This document shows positions 50,113-59,081 of a DNA stretch of 64,000 nt, piece by piece (position 1 is the first letter of the stretch; each line of letters opens with the position of its first letter). Source of the stretch: UBA11524 sp045591175 (GTDB lineage Bacteria > Bacillota > Clostridia > Christensenellales > Aristaeellaceae); assembly GCA_045591175.1 (NCBI GenBank), contig JAZNSI010000057.1:1-64000 (forward strand), given 5' to 3'. The position numbers and the translations under genes were made by a program. The notes beneath the pieces were generated by a model. That model made no database searches. It saw nothing but the letters and a program-made list of their open reading frames with translations, and had not been told where the DNA came from.

Positions 50113-51747
50113 GTGCTGCTGACAGATTACCTTGAGCGGAATGCCCGGCTTTATGGGATCGAGACCGCTCTTGTTGAGATCAACCCTTCCGAGGAGCGCG
50201 ATCAGGCTACCACCTGGCGAGATATGAACCTGATCGAAAGCGCCAACCCCGACGCGCCCTACCGCCGCGAGATGTCCTGGGCGGAGTTTGACCGCCGGGC
50301 CAACAAATTTGCCAATCTGCTGCTCAGCCGCGGCGTGGAGAAGGGCACCAAGGTCGCCATTCTGCTGATGAACTGCCTGGAGTGGCTGCCCATTTATTTC
50401 GGCATCCTCAAGGCGGGCTGTATCGCGGTGCCGATGAACTTCCGTTACTCCTCCGAGGAGATTAAGTACTGCCTTGATCTGGCGGATGTGGACGTGCTGG
50501 TCTTCGGCCCGGAATTCGTCAGCCGTATGGACGCGATCGCGGATGAGATCAAGCTGCGCTTCACCTTCTACGTGGGCAAAAACGGCCCCGCCTACACGGA
50601 GGATTGCATCCGCCTGATGGGCTTCTGCTCCACCAGCGCGCCGCCCGTGGCCCTGACCGAAAAGGACTACGCCGCGATCTATTTCTCCTCCGGCACCACC
50701 GGTTTCCCAAAGGCCATCCTGCACAACCACCGCGCCCTGGCGTATTCCTGTGAGGTGGAGCAGGCGCATCATGGCCAGCAGCGGGAGGATGTGTTCCTAT
50801 GCATCCCGCCGCTGTACCATACCGGCGCCAAGATGCACTGGTTTGGCAGCCTGTACTCCGCCAGCAAGGCGGTGCTGCTGCGCGGCGTGAAGCCCGAGTG
50901 GATCCTCCGCGCGGTGACTGAGGAGCGCTGCTCCATCGTGTGGCTGCTGGTGCCGTGGGCGCAGGATCTGCTGGACGCCATCGACGCGGGCCGCGTCAAC
51001 CTGGACGACTATTACCTCGACCAGTGGCGGCTGATGCACATCGGCGCGCAGCCTGTGCCGCCCAGCCTTGTCACCCGCTGGCTGAAGGTCTTCCCGCATC
51101 ACCAGTACGACACCAACTACGGCCTGTCCGAGTCCATCGGCCCCGGCTGCGTGCATCTGGGCGTGGAGAACGTCCACAAGGTGGGCGCCATCGGCAAGCC
51201 CGGCTACAAGTGGGAGGCCAAAATCGTCGGCAATGACGGCGAAGAGGTCAAGCAGGGTGACGTGGGCGAGCTGATCGTCCGCGGCGACGGCGTGATGCTC
51301 TGCTACTACAAGAACGAGGAGGCCAGCGCGGAGGTCCTCAAGGATGGTTGGCTCTACACCGGCGACATGGCCATGATGGACGAGGATGGCTTCATCTACC
51401 TCGTCGACCGCAAGAAGGACGTGGTCATCTCCGGCGGCGAGAACCTCTATCCCGTGGAGATCGAGAACTTCATGCGCCGCTTCGACAAGATCAAGGACGT
51501 GGCGGTCATCGGCCTGCCTCATCCGCGTCTGGGCGAGATCGCTGCGGCGATCGTCGAGATCAAGGAAGACATGGAATGCACCGAGGCGGAGATCAACGCC
51601 TTCTGCGAGGGCATGCCCCGTTACAAGCGGCCCCGCAAGGTCATCTTCGACAAGGTGCCCCGCAACCCCACCGGCAAGATCGAAAAGCCCGTGCTGCGCG
51701 AGAAGTACTGCAAGGGCAGACTGGTGGAAGCTCAGATCACCGGTTAA
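50113..51747 (+). CDS. Class I adenylate-forming acyl-CoA synthetase
   Basis: This 544-residue ANL-superfamily enzyme would activate a carboxylic acid with ATP and then form its CoA thioester. The P-loop is YFSSGTTGFPKAILHNHRAL (about residues 195-214). The A5 motif lies around TNYGLSESIGPG, A7 is GWLYTGDMAMMDEDG, A8 is YLVDRKKDVVISGGENLYPVEIEN, and the A10 lysine is in NPTGKIEKP. The start is GTG at 50113 with AGGAG 8 bases before it. The acid specificity is unclear: the overall look is nearest to medium-chain, aryl or carnitine-type ligases. It stands alone between promoters but next to an arylpyruvate operon. Confidence 0.94.
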   Translation: MLLTDYLERNARLYGIETALVEINPSEERDQATTWRDMNLIESANPDAPYRREMSWAEFDRRANKFANLLLSRGVEKGTKVAILLMNCLEWLPIYFGILKAGCIAVPMNFRYSSEEIKYCLDLADVDVLVFGPEFVSRMDAIADEIKLRFTFYVGKNGPAYTEDCIRLMGFCSTSAPPVALTEKDYAAIYFSSGTTGFPKAILHNHRALAYSCEVEQAHHGQQREDVFLCIPPLYHTGAKMHWFGSLYSASKAVLLRGVKPEWILRAVTEERCSIVWLLVPWAQDLLDAIDAGRVNLDDYYLDQWRLMHIGAQPVPPSLVTRWLKVFPHHQYDTNYGLSESIGPGCVHLGVENVHKVGAIGKPGYKWEAKIVGNDGEEVKQGDVGELIVRGDGVMLCYYKNEEASAEVLKDGWLYTGDMAMMDEDGFIYLVDRKKDVVISGGENLYPVEIENFMRRFDKIKDVAVIGLPHPRLGEIAAAIVEIKEDMECTEAEINAFCEGMPRYKRPRKVIFDKVPRNPTGKIEKPVLREKYCKGRLVEAQITG

Positions 51748-51855
51748 GGGTCTTCGACCCCGTTTATTCGCCAATGGTGACCGTTGGCGTAGTAGGCGCA
51801 CGCGGCTGAAATAGGCCGAGAATGCCCCGCAGAGGCCTGATATCTGCAAATGTAG

Positions 51856-51883
51856 TTGATCGCAGGATGCGTCCTGTTATCAT
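51856..51883 (+). promoter_or_regulatory. Possible promoter of the symporter-iorAB operon
   Basis: TTGATC (51856-51861), a 16-bp spacer and TATCAT (51878-51883). The spacer contains a CAGGA/TCCTG stem, so a palindrome-binding protein could act here. The 199-base gap 51748-51946 shows no terminator with a T-run. Confidence 0.45.
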
Positions 51884-51946
51884 GTAGTCCCTGTAGGATG
51901 GTTTCTCTGTGACCCGGTAGAATGGAAGAATTGTAGGAGGTATCCC

Positions 51947-53491
51947 ATGGATCTGTTCATCAAGCTTGGTATGCTCGTCGTGTTTTTTGGCGTGACCATC
52001 GCCATCGGTCTGTACTGCCGCAGGCACTCAACCGACGTCAATGGCTTTGTCCTTGGCGGCCGCAGCGTGGGCCCATGGCTGACCGCCTTTGCGTATGGCA
52101 CGTCTTACTTTTCTGCAGTGGTGTTTGTGGGCTATGCCGGCCAGTTTGGCTGGAAGTATGGCATCGCTGCGACCTGGGCCGGCATCGGCAACGCGCTGCT
52201 GGGCTCACTGCTGGCATGGGCTGTGCTGGGCCGTCGTACCCGCATCATGACCCAGCATCTGGACAGCGCCACCATGCCCCAGTTCTTCGAGTCCCGCTTT
52301 AATTCGAAGGCGCTGAAGCTGGCGGCCTCGGCCATCATCTTCATTTTCCTGATTCCCTACACTGCGTCTTTGTACAACGGCCTCAGCCGCCTGTTCGGCA
52401 TGGCCTTTGATATCGACTACTCCGTGTGTGTCATCGTCATGGCGGTGCTGACGGCGATCTACGTCATCGCGGGCGGCTACATGGCGACGGCCATCAACGA
52501 TTTCATCCAGGGCATCATCATGATCGGCGGCATCGTGGCGGTCATCGCGGCGGTGCTCAAGGGCCAGGGCGGCTTCCTGGAGGCGCTGGACAAGCTCGGC
52601 CAGGTGTCTGACCCTGCCACGTCCACCACGCCCGGTGTGTTCGCGTCCTTCTTCGGCCCCGACCCGGCTAACCTGCTGGGTGTGGTCATCCTGACCAGCC
52701 TGGGCACCTGGGGTCTGCCCCAGATGGTGCAGAAGTTCTACGCCATCAAGTCCGAGCAGGCCATCAACAAGGGCATGATCATCTCCACCATCTTCGCGGC
52801 GGTGGTCGCGGGCGGCTGCTACTTCCTGGGCGGCTTCGGCCGGCTCTTCGACGTGGACGTTGCCAACCAGGGTTTTGACGCCGTCATCCCCACCATGCTC
52901 TCCGGTCTGCCCACGGTGCTGATCGCGGTCGTGATCGTGCTGGTGCTGGCTGCCTCCATGTCCACGCTGTCGTCTCTCGTGCTGACTTCCTCTTCCACCC
53001 TGACGCTGGACTTCATCAAGGGTACCCTCGTCAAGAAGATGGACGAGAAGAAGCAGCTGCTCACCATGCGCGCGCTGATCGTGGTGTTCATCGCGATCTC
53101 CGTCGTGCTGGCGATCCTGCAGTACAAGTCGAGCGTCACCTTCATCGCTCAGCTGATGGGCGTGAGCTGGGGTGCGCTGGCAGGCGCGTTCCTCGCGCCG
53201 TTCCTCTTCGGCCTGTACTGGAAGAAGGCGACCAAGGCCTCCGTGTGGTGCTCCTTTGGCTTCTCCACCGTGGTCATGCTGGCGAACATCTTCGCCAAGC
53301 CTCTGTTCCCGTCGATCCTGCAGAGCCCCATCAATGCGGGCGCGTTCTGCATGATCGCAGGCCTGATCATCGTCCCGGTCGTCAGCCTGATCACCCCCAA
53401 GATGGACAAGGCGTATGTCGACCAGGTCTTCTCCTGCTATGACCGCCAGGTGACCGTGAACGTCACGGACTCCATCGGCGACAACAAGTAA
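51947..53491 (+). CDS. Sodium:solute symporter (SSS family)
   Basis: This 514-residue protein has about 13 transmembrane helices and the family layout. It begins LFIKLGMLVVFFGVTIAIGLY. The segments GFVLGGRSVGPWLTAFAYGTSYFSAVVFVGYAG, AIYVIAGGYMATAINDFIQG and LAASMSTLSSLVLTSSS include the usual sodium-site Ser/Thr positions. It imports a small organic solute with sodium; the substrate cannot be read from sequence. It is the first gene of a run with iorA (24 bases downstream), iorB, a phenylacetate-CoA ligase and an ACT protein. An aryl acid or arylpyruvate is therefore a reasonable guess. Confidence 0.94.
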   Translation: MDLFIKLGMLVVFFGVTIAIGLYCRRHSTDVNGFVLGGRSVGPWLTAFAYGTSYFSAVVFVGYAGQFGWKYGIAATWAGIGNALLGSLLAWAVLGRRTRIMTQHLDSATMPQFFESRFNSKALKLAASAIIFIFLIPYTASLYNGLSRLFGMAFDIDYSVCVIVMAVLTAIYVIAGGYMATAINDFIQGIIMIGGIVAVIAAVLKGQGGFLEALDKLGQVSDPATSTTPGVFASFFGPDPANLLGVVILTSLGTWGLPQMVQKFYAIKSEQAINKGMIISTIFAAVVAGGCYFLGGFGRLFDVDVANQGFDAVIPTMLSGLPTVLIAVVIVLVLAASMSTLSSLVLTSSSTLTLDFIKGTLVKKMDEKKQLLTMRALIVVFIAISVVLAILQYKSSVTFIAQLMGVSWGALAGAFLAPFLFGLYWKKATKASVWCSFGFSTVVMLANIFAKPLFPSILQSPINAGAFCMIAGLIIVPVVSLITPKMDKAYVDQVFSCYDRQVTVNVTDSIGDNK

Positions 53492-53515
53492 TTTTCCTTG
53501 AAGGAGGATTTCTCC

Positions 53516-55258
53516 ATGAAAACCCTGATGCTGGGCAACGAAGCTGTTGCCCGCGGACTTTATGAAGCCGGCTGTGCCTTCGTGTCCAGCTACCCTGGCA
53601 CGCCTTCCACCGAGATCACCGAGGCGATCGCCAAGTACAAGGAGGTCTACGCCGAGTGGGCCCCCAACGAGAAGGTCGCCATGGAAGCGGCCTTCGGTGC
53701 GTGCCTAGCGGGCAAGCGCAGCTTCTGCGGCATGAAGCACGTCGGCCTGAACGTGGCGGCGGACCCGCTGTTCACCATCAGCTACACGGGCGTGAATGCC
53801 GGTATGGTCATCGGCGTGGCGGACGATGCGGGCATGCACTCCTCTCAGAATGAGCAGGACTCCCGCCACTATGCCCGCGCGGCGAAGATCCCCATGCTGG
53901 AGCCTGCGGATTCCGCTGAAGCCATCGCCTTTGCGAAGCTGGCTTACGAGATGTCCGAGCAGTTCGACACTCCCGTGCTGCTGAAGATGTGCACCCGCGT
54001 CAGCCACAGCCAGAGCGTCGTCGAGCCCGGCGAGCGCGTCGAATACGTCAAGGAATACGTGAAGAATCCTGCCAAGTACATCATGATGCCCGGCAACGCC
54101 AAGAAGCGTCATCCCGTGGTGGAGGCGCGCACCCAGGCGCTGGTCGAGTGGGCGGAAACCTGCGCGATCAACCGCGTGGAGGACGGCAAGGATCATTCCC
54201 GCGGCATCATCACTTCCTCCACGGCGTACCAGTACGTCAAGGAGGTCTGCGGCGATAAGTATCCGGTGATGAAGCTGGGCATGATCTGGCCGATGCCGGA
54301 GAAGAAGATCCGCGACTTTGCCGCCTCCGTGGACGAGGTTATCATCGTCGAGGAGCTGGACAGCTTCATCGAGGCCCACTGCCGTGACATGGGCCTTGCC
54401 GTCAAGGGCAAGGAGATCTTCCCCTGTATTGACGAATTCAGCCAGAACCTGGTGGCCGAGAAGCTGGGTGAAAACGCGCCCTGCGCCGGCTGCAAGGTTG
54501 GGGAGGCCATCCCGCCCCGTCCGCCGGTGATGTGCGCTGGCTGCCCCCATCGCGGCCTGTTCTACACCCTGGCGAAGAACAAGATCACCGTCCTGGGCGA
54601 CATTGGCTGCTACACCCTGGGTGCGGTGGCTCCGCTGGCGGCGGTGGATTCCGTCATCTGCATGGGCGCGTCCGTATCCGGCGCCCACGGCTTTGTGAAG
54701 GCCCTCGAGGGCAAGGCGGACGGCAAGACTGTGGCGGTCATCGGCGACTCCACCTTCATGCACTCCGGCATCACCGGCCTGGTGAATGTGGCCTACAATG
54801 AGTCCAACGCCACGATCATCATCGTGGACAATTCCATTACCGGCATGACCGGTCATCAGCAGAACCCCACAACCGGCATGAATCTCAAGGGCGATCCCTG
54901 CACGAAGATCGACCTGGAGACCCTCTGCCGCGCCGTTGGCATCCGCCGGGTGCGCGTGGTGGATCCCTACGACCTCAAGCAGACCGAGGACGCCATCAAG
55001 GAAGAGCTGGCTGCCCCGGAGGCTTCCGTCATCATCAGCCGCCGTCCCTGCGCGCTGCTGAAGTACGTCAAGCATAAGAAGCCCGTCAAGGTGGATGCGG
55101 GCAAGTGCCGCTCCTGCAAGATGTGCATGAAGATCGGCTGTCCCGCTATCTACATGAAGGACGGCAAGGCCATGATCGACAATACCCTGTGCACCGGCTG
55201 CGGCGTGTGCCAGCAGCTGTGCAAGTTCGACGCCATTCAGGCGGCAAAGGAGGACTGA
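53516..55258 (+). CDS. iorA: Indolepyruvate:ferredoxin oxidoreductase, alpha subunit
   Basis: This 580-residue subunit, with IorB, oxidatively decarboxylates arylpyruvates (from Trp, Phe and Tyr) to aryl-acetyl-CoA and reduces ferredoxin. The N-terminal pyrimidine-binding domain has YPGTPSTEITEAIAKY, and the TPP domain has MCAGCPHRGLFYTL, GDIGCYTLG and VIGDSTFMHSGITGL with NSITGMTGHQQNP. A C-terminal 2[4Fe-4S] ferredoxin has CRSCKMCMKIGCP and CTGCGVCQQLC. I chose the ATG at 53516, with AAGGAGG upstream. It is followed by iorB after 4 bases. Confidence 0.97.
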   Translation: MKTLMLGNEAVARGLYEAGCAFVSSYPGTPSTEITEAIAKYKEVYAEWAPNEKVAMEAAFGACLAGKRSFCGMKHVGLNVAADPLFTISYTGVNAGMVIGVADDAGMHSSQNEQDSRHYARAAKIPMLEPADSAEAIAFAKLAYEMSEQFDTPVLLKMCTRVSHSQSVVEPGERVEYVKEYVKNPAKYIMMPGNAKKRHPVVEARTQALVEWAETCAINRVEDGKDHSRGIITSSTAYQYVKEVCGDKYPVMKLGMIWPMPEKKIRDFAASVDEVIIVEELDSFIEAHCRDMGLAVKGKEIFPCIDEFSQNLVAEKLGENAPCAGCKVGEAIPPRPPVMCAGCPHRGLFYTLAKNKITVLGDIGCYTLGAVAPLAAVDSVICMGASVSGAHGFVKALEGKADGKTVAVIGDSTFMHSGITGLVNVAYNESNATIIIVDNSITGMTGHQQNPTTGMNLKGDPCTKIDLETLCRAVGIRRVRVVDPYDLKQTEDAIKEELAAPEASVIISRRPCALLKYVKHKKPVKVDAGKCRSCKMCMKIGCPAIYMKDGKAMIDNTLCTGCGVCQQLCKFDAIQAAKED

Positions 55259-55262
55259 CGAT

Positions 55263-55835
55263 ATGAATACGAAGAATATCATGATCGTCGGCGTAGGCGG
55301 TCAGGGCAGCCTGCTGGCCTCTAAGCTCCTGGGCCGTCTGCTGCTGACCAAGGGCTATGACATCAAGGTGTCCGAGGTGCACGGCATGTCCCAGCGCGGC
55401 GGCAGCGTGGTCACCTATGTGCGCTTTGGCGACAAGGTTTATTCCCCCGTGATCGACAAGGGAGAGGCGGACTACATCGTGTCCTTCGAGCTGCTGGAGG
55501 CGGCCCGCTGGACGGAATACCTCCGCCCCGAGGGCAAGCTGGTCACCAACATCCAGCAGATCAATCCCATGCCGGTCATCACCGGCGCGGCGGAGTATCC
55601 CGCCGATCTGGCGGCCAAGATGCAAGCTGCCGGCATCCAGGTGGACGCCTTCGACGCCCTGACCCTGGCTGAGCAGGCGGGCTCCTCCAAGGCGGTCAAC
55701 ATCGTGCTGATGGGCCACCTGAGCCGCAATTTCGACTTCACCCTGGACGAATGGATGGACGCCATCGAAAAGAGCGTGCCGCCCAAGTTCCTGGAGCTCA
55801 ACAAGAAGGCCTTCATGCTGGGCCGCGAAGCTTAA
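55263..55835 (+). CDS. iorB: Indolepyruvate:ferredoxin oxidoreductase, beta subunit
   Basis: This 190-residue gamma-type 2-oxoacid:acceptor oxidoreductase domain contains IMIVGVGGQGSLLASKLLG (CoA/ferredoxin-oxidoreductase glycine loop), SEVHGMSQRGGSVVTYVRFG and SPVIDKGEADYIVSFELLEA. The length is normal for IorB. Its ribosome site AAGGAGG lies in the last codons of iorA, 9 bases before the ATG, so the two subunits are made together. Its place between iorA and the CoA ligase supports arylpyruvate oxidation. Confidence 0.97.
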   Translation: MNTKNIMIVGVGGQGSLLASKLLGRLLLTKGYDIKVSEVHGMSQRGGSVVTYVRFGDKVYSPVIDKGEADYIVSFELLEAARWTEYLRPEGKLVTNIQQINPMPVITGAAEYPADLAAKMQAAGIQVDAFDALTLAEQAGSSKAVNIVLMGHLSRNFDFTLDEWMDAIEKSVPPKFLELNKKAFMLGREA

Positions 55836-55885
55836 TTTGTCTGCAACGCCGTGAGCGACGTTAGCCTGTATTGGAGATGATTCCC

Positions 55886-57184
55886 ATGGCAAACTACTAT
55901 CAGCCAGAGATCGAGACCGCATCGCGGGAGCAGATCGTTGCCTGGCAGAACGAGCGCCTGGTCAAGCAGGTGCAGCATGTGTGGGACAATGTGCCCTACT
56001 ACCGTGCGAAGATGGAAGAGAAGGGCGTTACCCCTGCGGACATCAAGTCCATTGATGACCTGCACAAGCTGCCCTTCCTGACCAAGGCCGACCTGCGGGA
56101 CGCCTATCCCTACGGCCTGTGTGCCAAGCCCCTGAGCGAGTGCGTGCGCATTCAGTCCACCTCCGGCACCACCGGCCGCCGTGTGGTGGCCTTCTACACC
56201 CAGCACGACGTCGATCTGTGGGAAGACTGCTGCGCCCGCGCCATCGTTGCGGCCGGCGGCACCAAGGAAGACGTGGTGCAGGTGCCTTACGGCTACGGCC
56301 TGTTCACCGGCGGCCCGGGCTTGAACGGCGGCTCCCACAAGGTGGGCTGCCTGACGCTGCCCATGTCCTCCGGCAACACCGAGCGCCAGCTCCAGTTCAT
56401 GACCGACCTGCAGGCCACCATCCTGTGCTGCACGCCCTCCTATGCCCAGTACCTGGCGGAGAGCATCGAAGAGGCGGGCCTGAAGGATCAGATCAAGCTC
56501 AAGGCCGGTATTTTCGGCGCAGAAGCATGGTCTGAGGAGATGCGTCACGACATCGAGAACCGTCTGGGTATCAAGGCCTACGATATTTACGGCCTGACCG
56601 AGACCTCCGGCCCCGGCGTGGCTTTTGAGTGCTGCGAGCAGACCGGCATGCTCATCAACGAGGTTCACTTCATTGCGGAAATTATCAACCCCGAAACCGG
56701 CGAGGTGCTCCCCGATGGCGAAAAGGGCGAGCTGGTCTTTACCTCCATCACCAAGGAAGCCTTCCCCCTGCTGCGCTACCGCACCCGCGATATCTGCGTG
56801 CTGTCCCGCAAGAAGTGCTCCTGCGGCCGTACCCACGTCAAGATGTCCAAGCCCATGGGCCGCAGCGACGACATGCTGATCATCAAGGGCGTGAACGTGT
56901 TCCCGTCTCAGATCGAGACCGTTCTGCTGGAGCAGGGATATGCGCCCAACTATCAGATCATCGTGGATCGTGTGAACCACTCCGACACCCTGGAGGTGCT
57001 GGTCGAAATGGCGCCGGACAAGTTCTCTGACTCCCTGGCGGAAATCGCCGAGCAGGAGAAGAAGCTAGTTGGCGCGCTCAAGGCCATGCTGGGCATCTTT
57101 GCCAAGGTGCGCATCGTGTCCCCCAAGAGCATCACCCGCTCCGAGGGCAAGGCCGTGCGTATCATCGACAAGCGCAAGATTTGA
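55886..57184 (+). CDS. paaK: Phenylacetate-CoA ligase
   Basis: This 432-residue enzyme of the PaaK type is shorter than other ANL ligases. It converts phenylacetate or indoleacetate and ATP to the CoA ester, and can run in reverse to make ATP from the IorAB product. Motifs are IQSTSGTTGRRVV (P-loop, about residues 93-105), YDIYGLTETSGPGVAFEC, LLRYRTRDICVL, and the C-terminal GRSDDMLIIKGVNVFPSQIE. The ATG at 55886 has GGAG upstream. In an IorAB operon of a fermenting anaerobe the reverse, ATP-yielding direction is plausible (inference). Confidence 0.94.
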   Translation: MANYYQPEIETASREQIVAWQNERLVKQVQHVWDNVPYYRAKMEEKGVTPADIKSIDDLHKLPFLTKADLRDAYPYGLCAKPLSECVRIQSTSGTTGRRVVAFYTQHDVDLWEDCCARAIVAAGGTKEDVVQVPYGYGLFTGGPGLNGGSHKVGCLTLPMSSGNTERQLQFMTDLQATILCCTPSYAQYLAESIEEAGLKDQIKLKAGIFGAEAWSEEMRHDIENRLGIKAYDIYGLTETSGPGVAFECCEQTGMLINEVHFIAEIINPETGEVLPDGEKGELVFTSITKEAFPLLRYRTRDICVLSRKKCSCGRTHVKMSKPMGRSDDMLIIKGVNVFPSQIETVLLEQGYAPNYQIIVDRVNHSDTLEVLVEMAPDKFSDSLAEIAEQEKKLVGALKAMLGIFAKVRIVSPKSITRSEGKAVRIIDKRKI

Positions 57185-57196
57185 CGGAGGTGCACA

Positions 57197-57628
57197 ATGA
57201 GCGTTCATCAGATTTCTGTGTTCCTGGAAAATCGCGCCGGTCAGCTGGCGGAAGTTGCTCAGCTCCTGGCGGACAATCATATCGACATGCGCGCCATTTC
57301 CATTGCGGAAACCAAGGATTACGGCGTGCTGCGCCTGATCGTGGACGACACGGACAAGGCCACCGAGACCCTGCTGGCCTCCGGCTGCATCCTGTCCAAG
57401 ACCCCGGTGACGGTGGTCTGCGTGCCGGATGAGGCGGGCGGCCTGGCAACTGTGCTGGCTGTGCTGGCGGAGGGCCAGCTGGACGTGGAGTACATGTACT
57501 CCCTCTTCACCCACAAGGCAGGCAAGGCCTACATGGTCTTCCGTATCTCCGATGAGGAGAAGTTCCTGGCGCTGCTGGCGAAGTGCGGCATCCATGCTGC
57601 GGACAAGGCAGAGCTGGGCCTGAAGTAA
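57197..57628 (+). CDS. Tandem ACT-domain protein
   Basis: This 143-residue protein is made of two ACT domains (about 1-70 and 71-143), beginning SVHQISVFLENRAGQLAEVAQLL and TPVTVVCVPDEAGGLATVLAVL. ACT domains bind amino acids and control linked enzymes. There is no catalytic or DNA-binding domain. Stand-alone double-ACT proteins commonly sit beside paaK-iorAB genes in Clostridia and archaea, so it probably senses an aromatic amino acid for this operon (inference). CGGAGG precedes the ATG. A strong terminator follows. Confidence 0.92.
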   Translation: MSVHQISVFLENRAGQLAEVAQLLADNHIDMRAISIAETKDYGVLRLIVDDTDKATETLLASGCILSKTPVTVVCVPDEAGGLATVLAVLAEGQLDVEYMYSLFTHKAGKAYMVFRISDEEKFLALLAKCGIHAADKAELGLK

Positions 57629-57634
57629 CAATGG

Positions 57635-57665
57635 GAGCCGGACGTTTGTCCGGCTCTTTTTTTGC
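57635..57665 (+). terminator. Terminator of the iorAB operon
   Basis: GAGCCGGAC (57635-57643) pairs perfectly with GTCCGGCTC (57648-57656) and is followed by seven T residues. Confidence 0.95.
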
Positions 57666-57694
57666 AAAAATCCAGGATTGTACAGGTTTTGTTC

Positions 57695-57723
57695 TTTACA
57701 GGCAGAGACGAGTGTGCTATAAT
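57695..57723 (+). promoter_or_regulatory. Promoter of the ABC importer operon
   Basis: TTTACA (57695-57700), a 17-bp spacer and perfect TATAAT (57718-57723), 59 bases before the binding-protein ATG. Confidence 0.85.
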
Positions 57724-57782
57724 CAAGATAACCAATTTGGTTCGTTGTATTCCATATCCAACATTCAAGGAGGAAAAATCAC

Positions 57783-58982
57783 ATGAAGAAGCTCGTTTCC
57801 CTGCTTCTGGCGCTGGCGATGGTGCTGTCCCTGTGCTCCTTTGCCGCTGCGGAAGACTACTCCGACGTGACCATCCGCATCTACTCCAACTCCAACTCCA
57901 CCGAGCGTGCGACCTGGCTGAAGGAAGCTGCCAAGCAGGCTGGCTTCACCATCTCCATGGACGACTCTTCCGTCATCTCCGGTGACGTGGCTGCCGTGCA
58001 GGCTGCCAACGAGAAGAAGGACGGCGATATCCTCTTCGGCCTGAACGAGGTTCGCTGGTCCCAGGTCATCAATGGCACCTACGAGAACCTGAAGGTCATC
58101 GACTGGACTCCCTCCTGGGCGGAAGAAGTCGGTCAGTACAAGTATGAAGGCAAGGCTTACGGCCTGGTCATCCAGAACATCCTGATGCTCTACCGTACCG
58201 ACGATCTGGGCACCAAGGGCGCCGAGCTGAAGTTCGAGCACTGGGCTGACATCGTCAACTGCGGCTACACCTGGTATCGCCAGGGCAAGGTTGGCGGCAC
58301 CACCAATGGCAACATCAACAACGCTATGCTGTATGCGTTCACTGATCCCACCAGCCCCGCCGGCGGCATCTCCATCGAAGGCTGGAAGACCCTGTGGGCC
58401 TACTGCCAGGGCGGTATCTTCACCGGCGACTCCTACGGCTTTGATCCGCTGAATCGCGGTGAAGTCCAGGTTTCCACTTTCTACCCTTCCTCCCTGTATA
58501 GCAAGGTCGACGATGCCGCTTCCGGCTCCAAGAGCCCTCTGAAGGGCACCATGCAGCCTGAAAACTGGGCTCTGGTTGATATCGCTGACGGCACCTACTA
58601 CATCGCTGAGTACCTGGGCGTGCTGGATCGTGCTGACCGTACCGAGCGAGAGACCGAGGCAGTGAAGGCCTTTGCTGAGTGGTTTGGTTCTGCTGAGACT
58701 CAGTCTGCGTGGGCTGAGGAATTCGATTCCTTCCCCTGCAACGCTGGCGCTGCAGCTGAAATCTACGGTGATGAGATTCCCCCGATCTACACCATCAAGA
58801 ACTTCTCCTTGAACAAGGTGGAAGGCACTGACATGAATTACGCCGAGTACGTGGGCGCCCACTCCTCCGAGTGGACCAACATCATGACCAACCTGGGCTT
58901 CTACTGGAAGGACAACTCCGCTGCCCCCGCCGAGCCCGATTGGGAGAACCTTGACTGGGCGACTCTGACCCAGGCCAAGTAA
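57783..58982 (+). CDS. ABC transporter substrate-binding protein (ferric/spermidine-type)
   Basis: This 399-residue exported protein has a signal peptide (MKKLVSLLLALAMVLSLCSFAAAE). There is a Cys but no proper lipobox; the expected type I site is after AAA. The mature part is a two-lobe class II binding fold beginning YSDVTIRIYSNSNSTERATWLKEAAKQAGF, close to iron(III) and 2-aminoethylphosphonate-binding proteins. Lacking a clear lipid anchor, it may be released or held in another way. Codons are C-ending and CTG-rich, as in highly expressed genes. The ATPase and fused permease follow. The substrate is not certain. Confidence 0.9.
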   Translation: MKKLVSLLLALAMVLSLCSFAAAEDYSDVTIRIYSNSNSTERATWLKEAAKQAGFTISMDDSSVISGDVAAVQAANEKKDGDILFGLNEVRWSQVINGTYENLKVIDWTPSWAEEVGQYKYEGKAYGLVIQNILMLYRTDDLGTKGAELKFEHWADIVNCGYTWYRQGKVGGTTNGNINNAMLYAFTDPTSPAGGISIEGWKTLWAYCQGGIFTGDSYGFDPLNRGEVQVSTFYPSSLYSKVDDAASGSKSPLKGTMQPENWALVDIADGTYYIAEYLGVLDRADRTERETEAVKAFAEWFGSAETQSAWAEEFDSFPCNAGAAAEIYGDEIPPIYTIKNFSLNKVEGTDMNYAEYVGAHSSEWTNIMTNLGFYWKDNSAAPAEPDWENLDWATLTQAK

Positions 58983-58999
58983 TCCAAGCAAGAGCCAAT

Positions 59000-59037
59000 G
59001 GGCGAGTCTGACATGCTCAGGCTCGCCCTCATTTCTT
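59000..59037 (+). terminator. Intra-operon stem-loop between binding protein and ATPase
   Basis: GGGCGAG (59000-59006) pairs with CTCGCCC (59022-59028), with an inner CTGA/TCAG pair, followed by TCATTTCTTC. It probably causes partial termination or protects the upstream mRNA, so the binding protein is made in excess. Confidence 0.6.
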
Positions 59038-59081
59038 CATTGCCCGGCTGCCCCATATTATCCGAAGGGAGCAAATTCCCC

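Noticed and set aside
53705..55282. A 525-codon minus-strand frame opposite iorA
   Set aside because: iorA carries intact TPP and iron-sulfur motifs. The antisense frame has none and no ribosome site.
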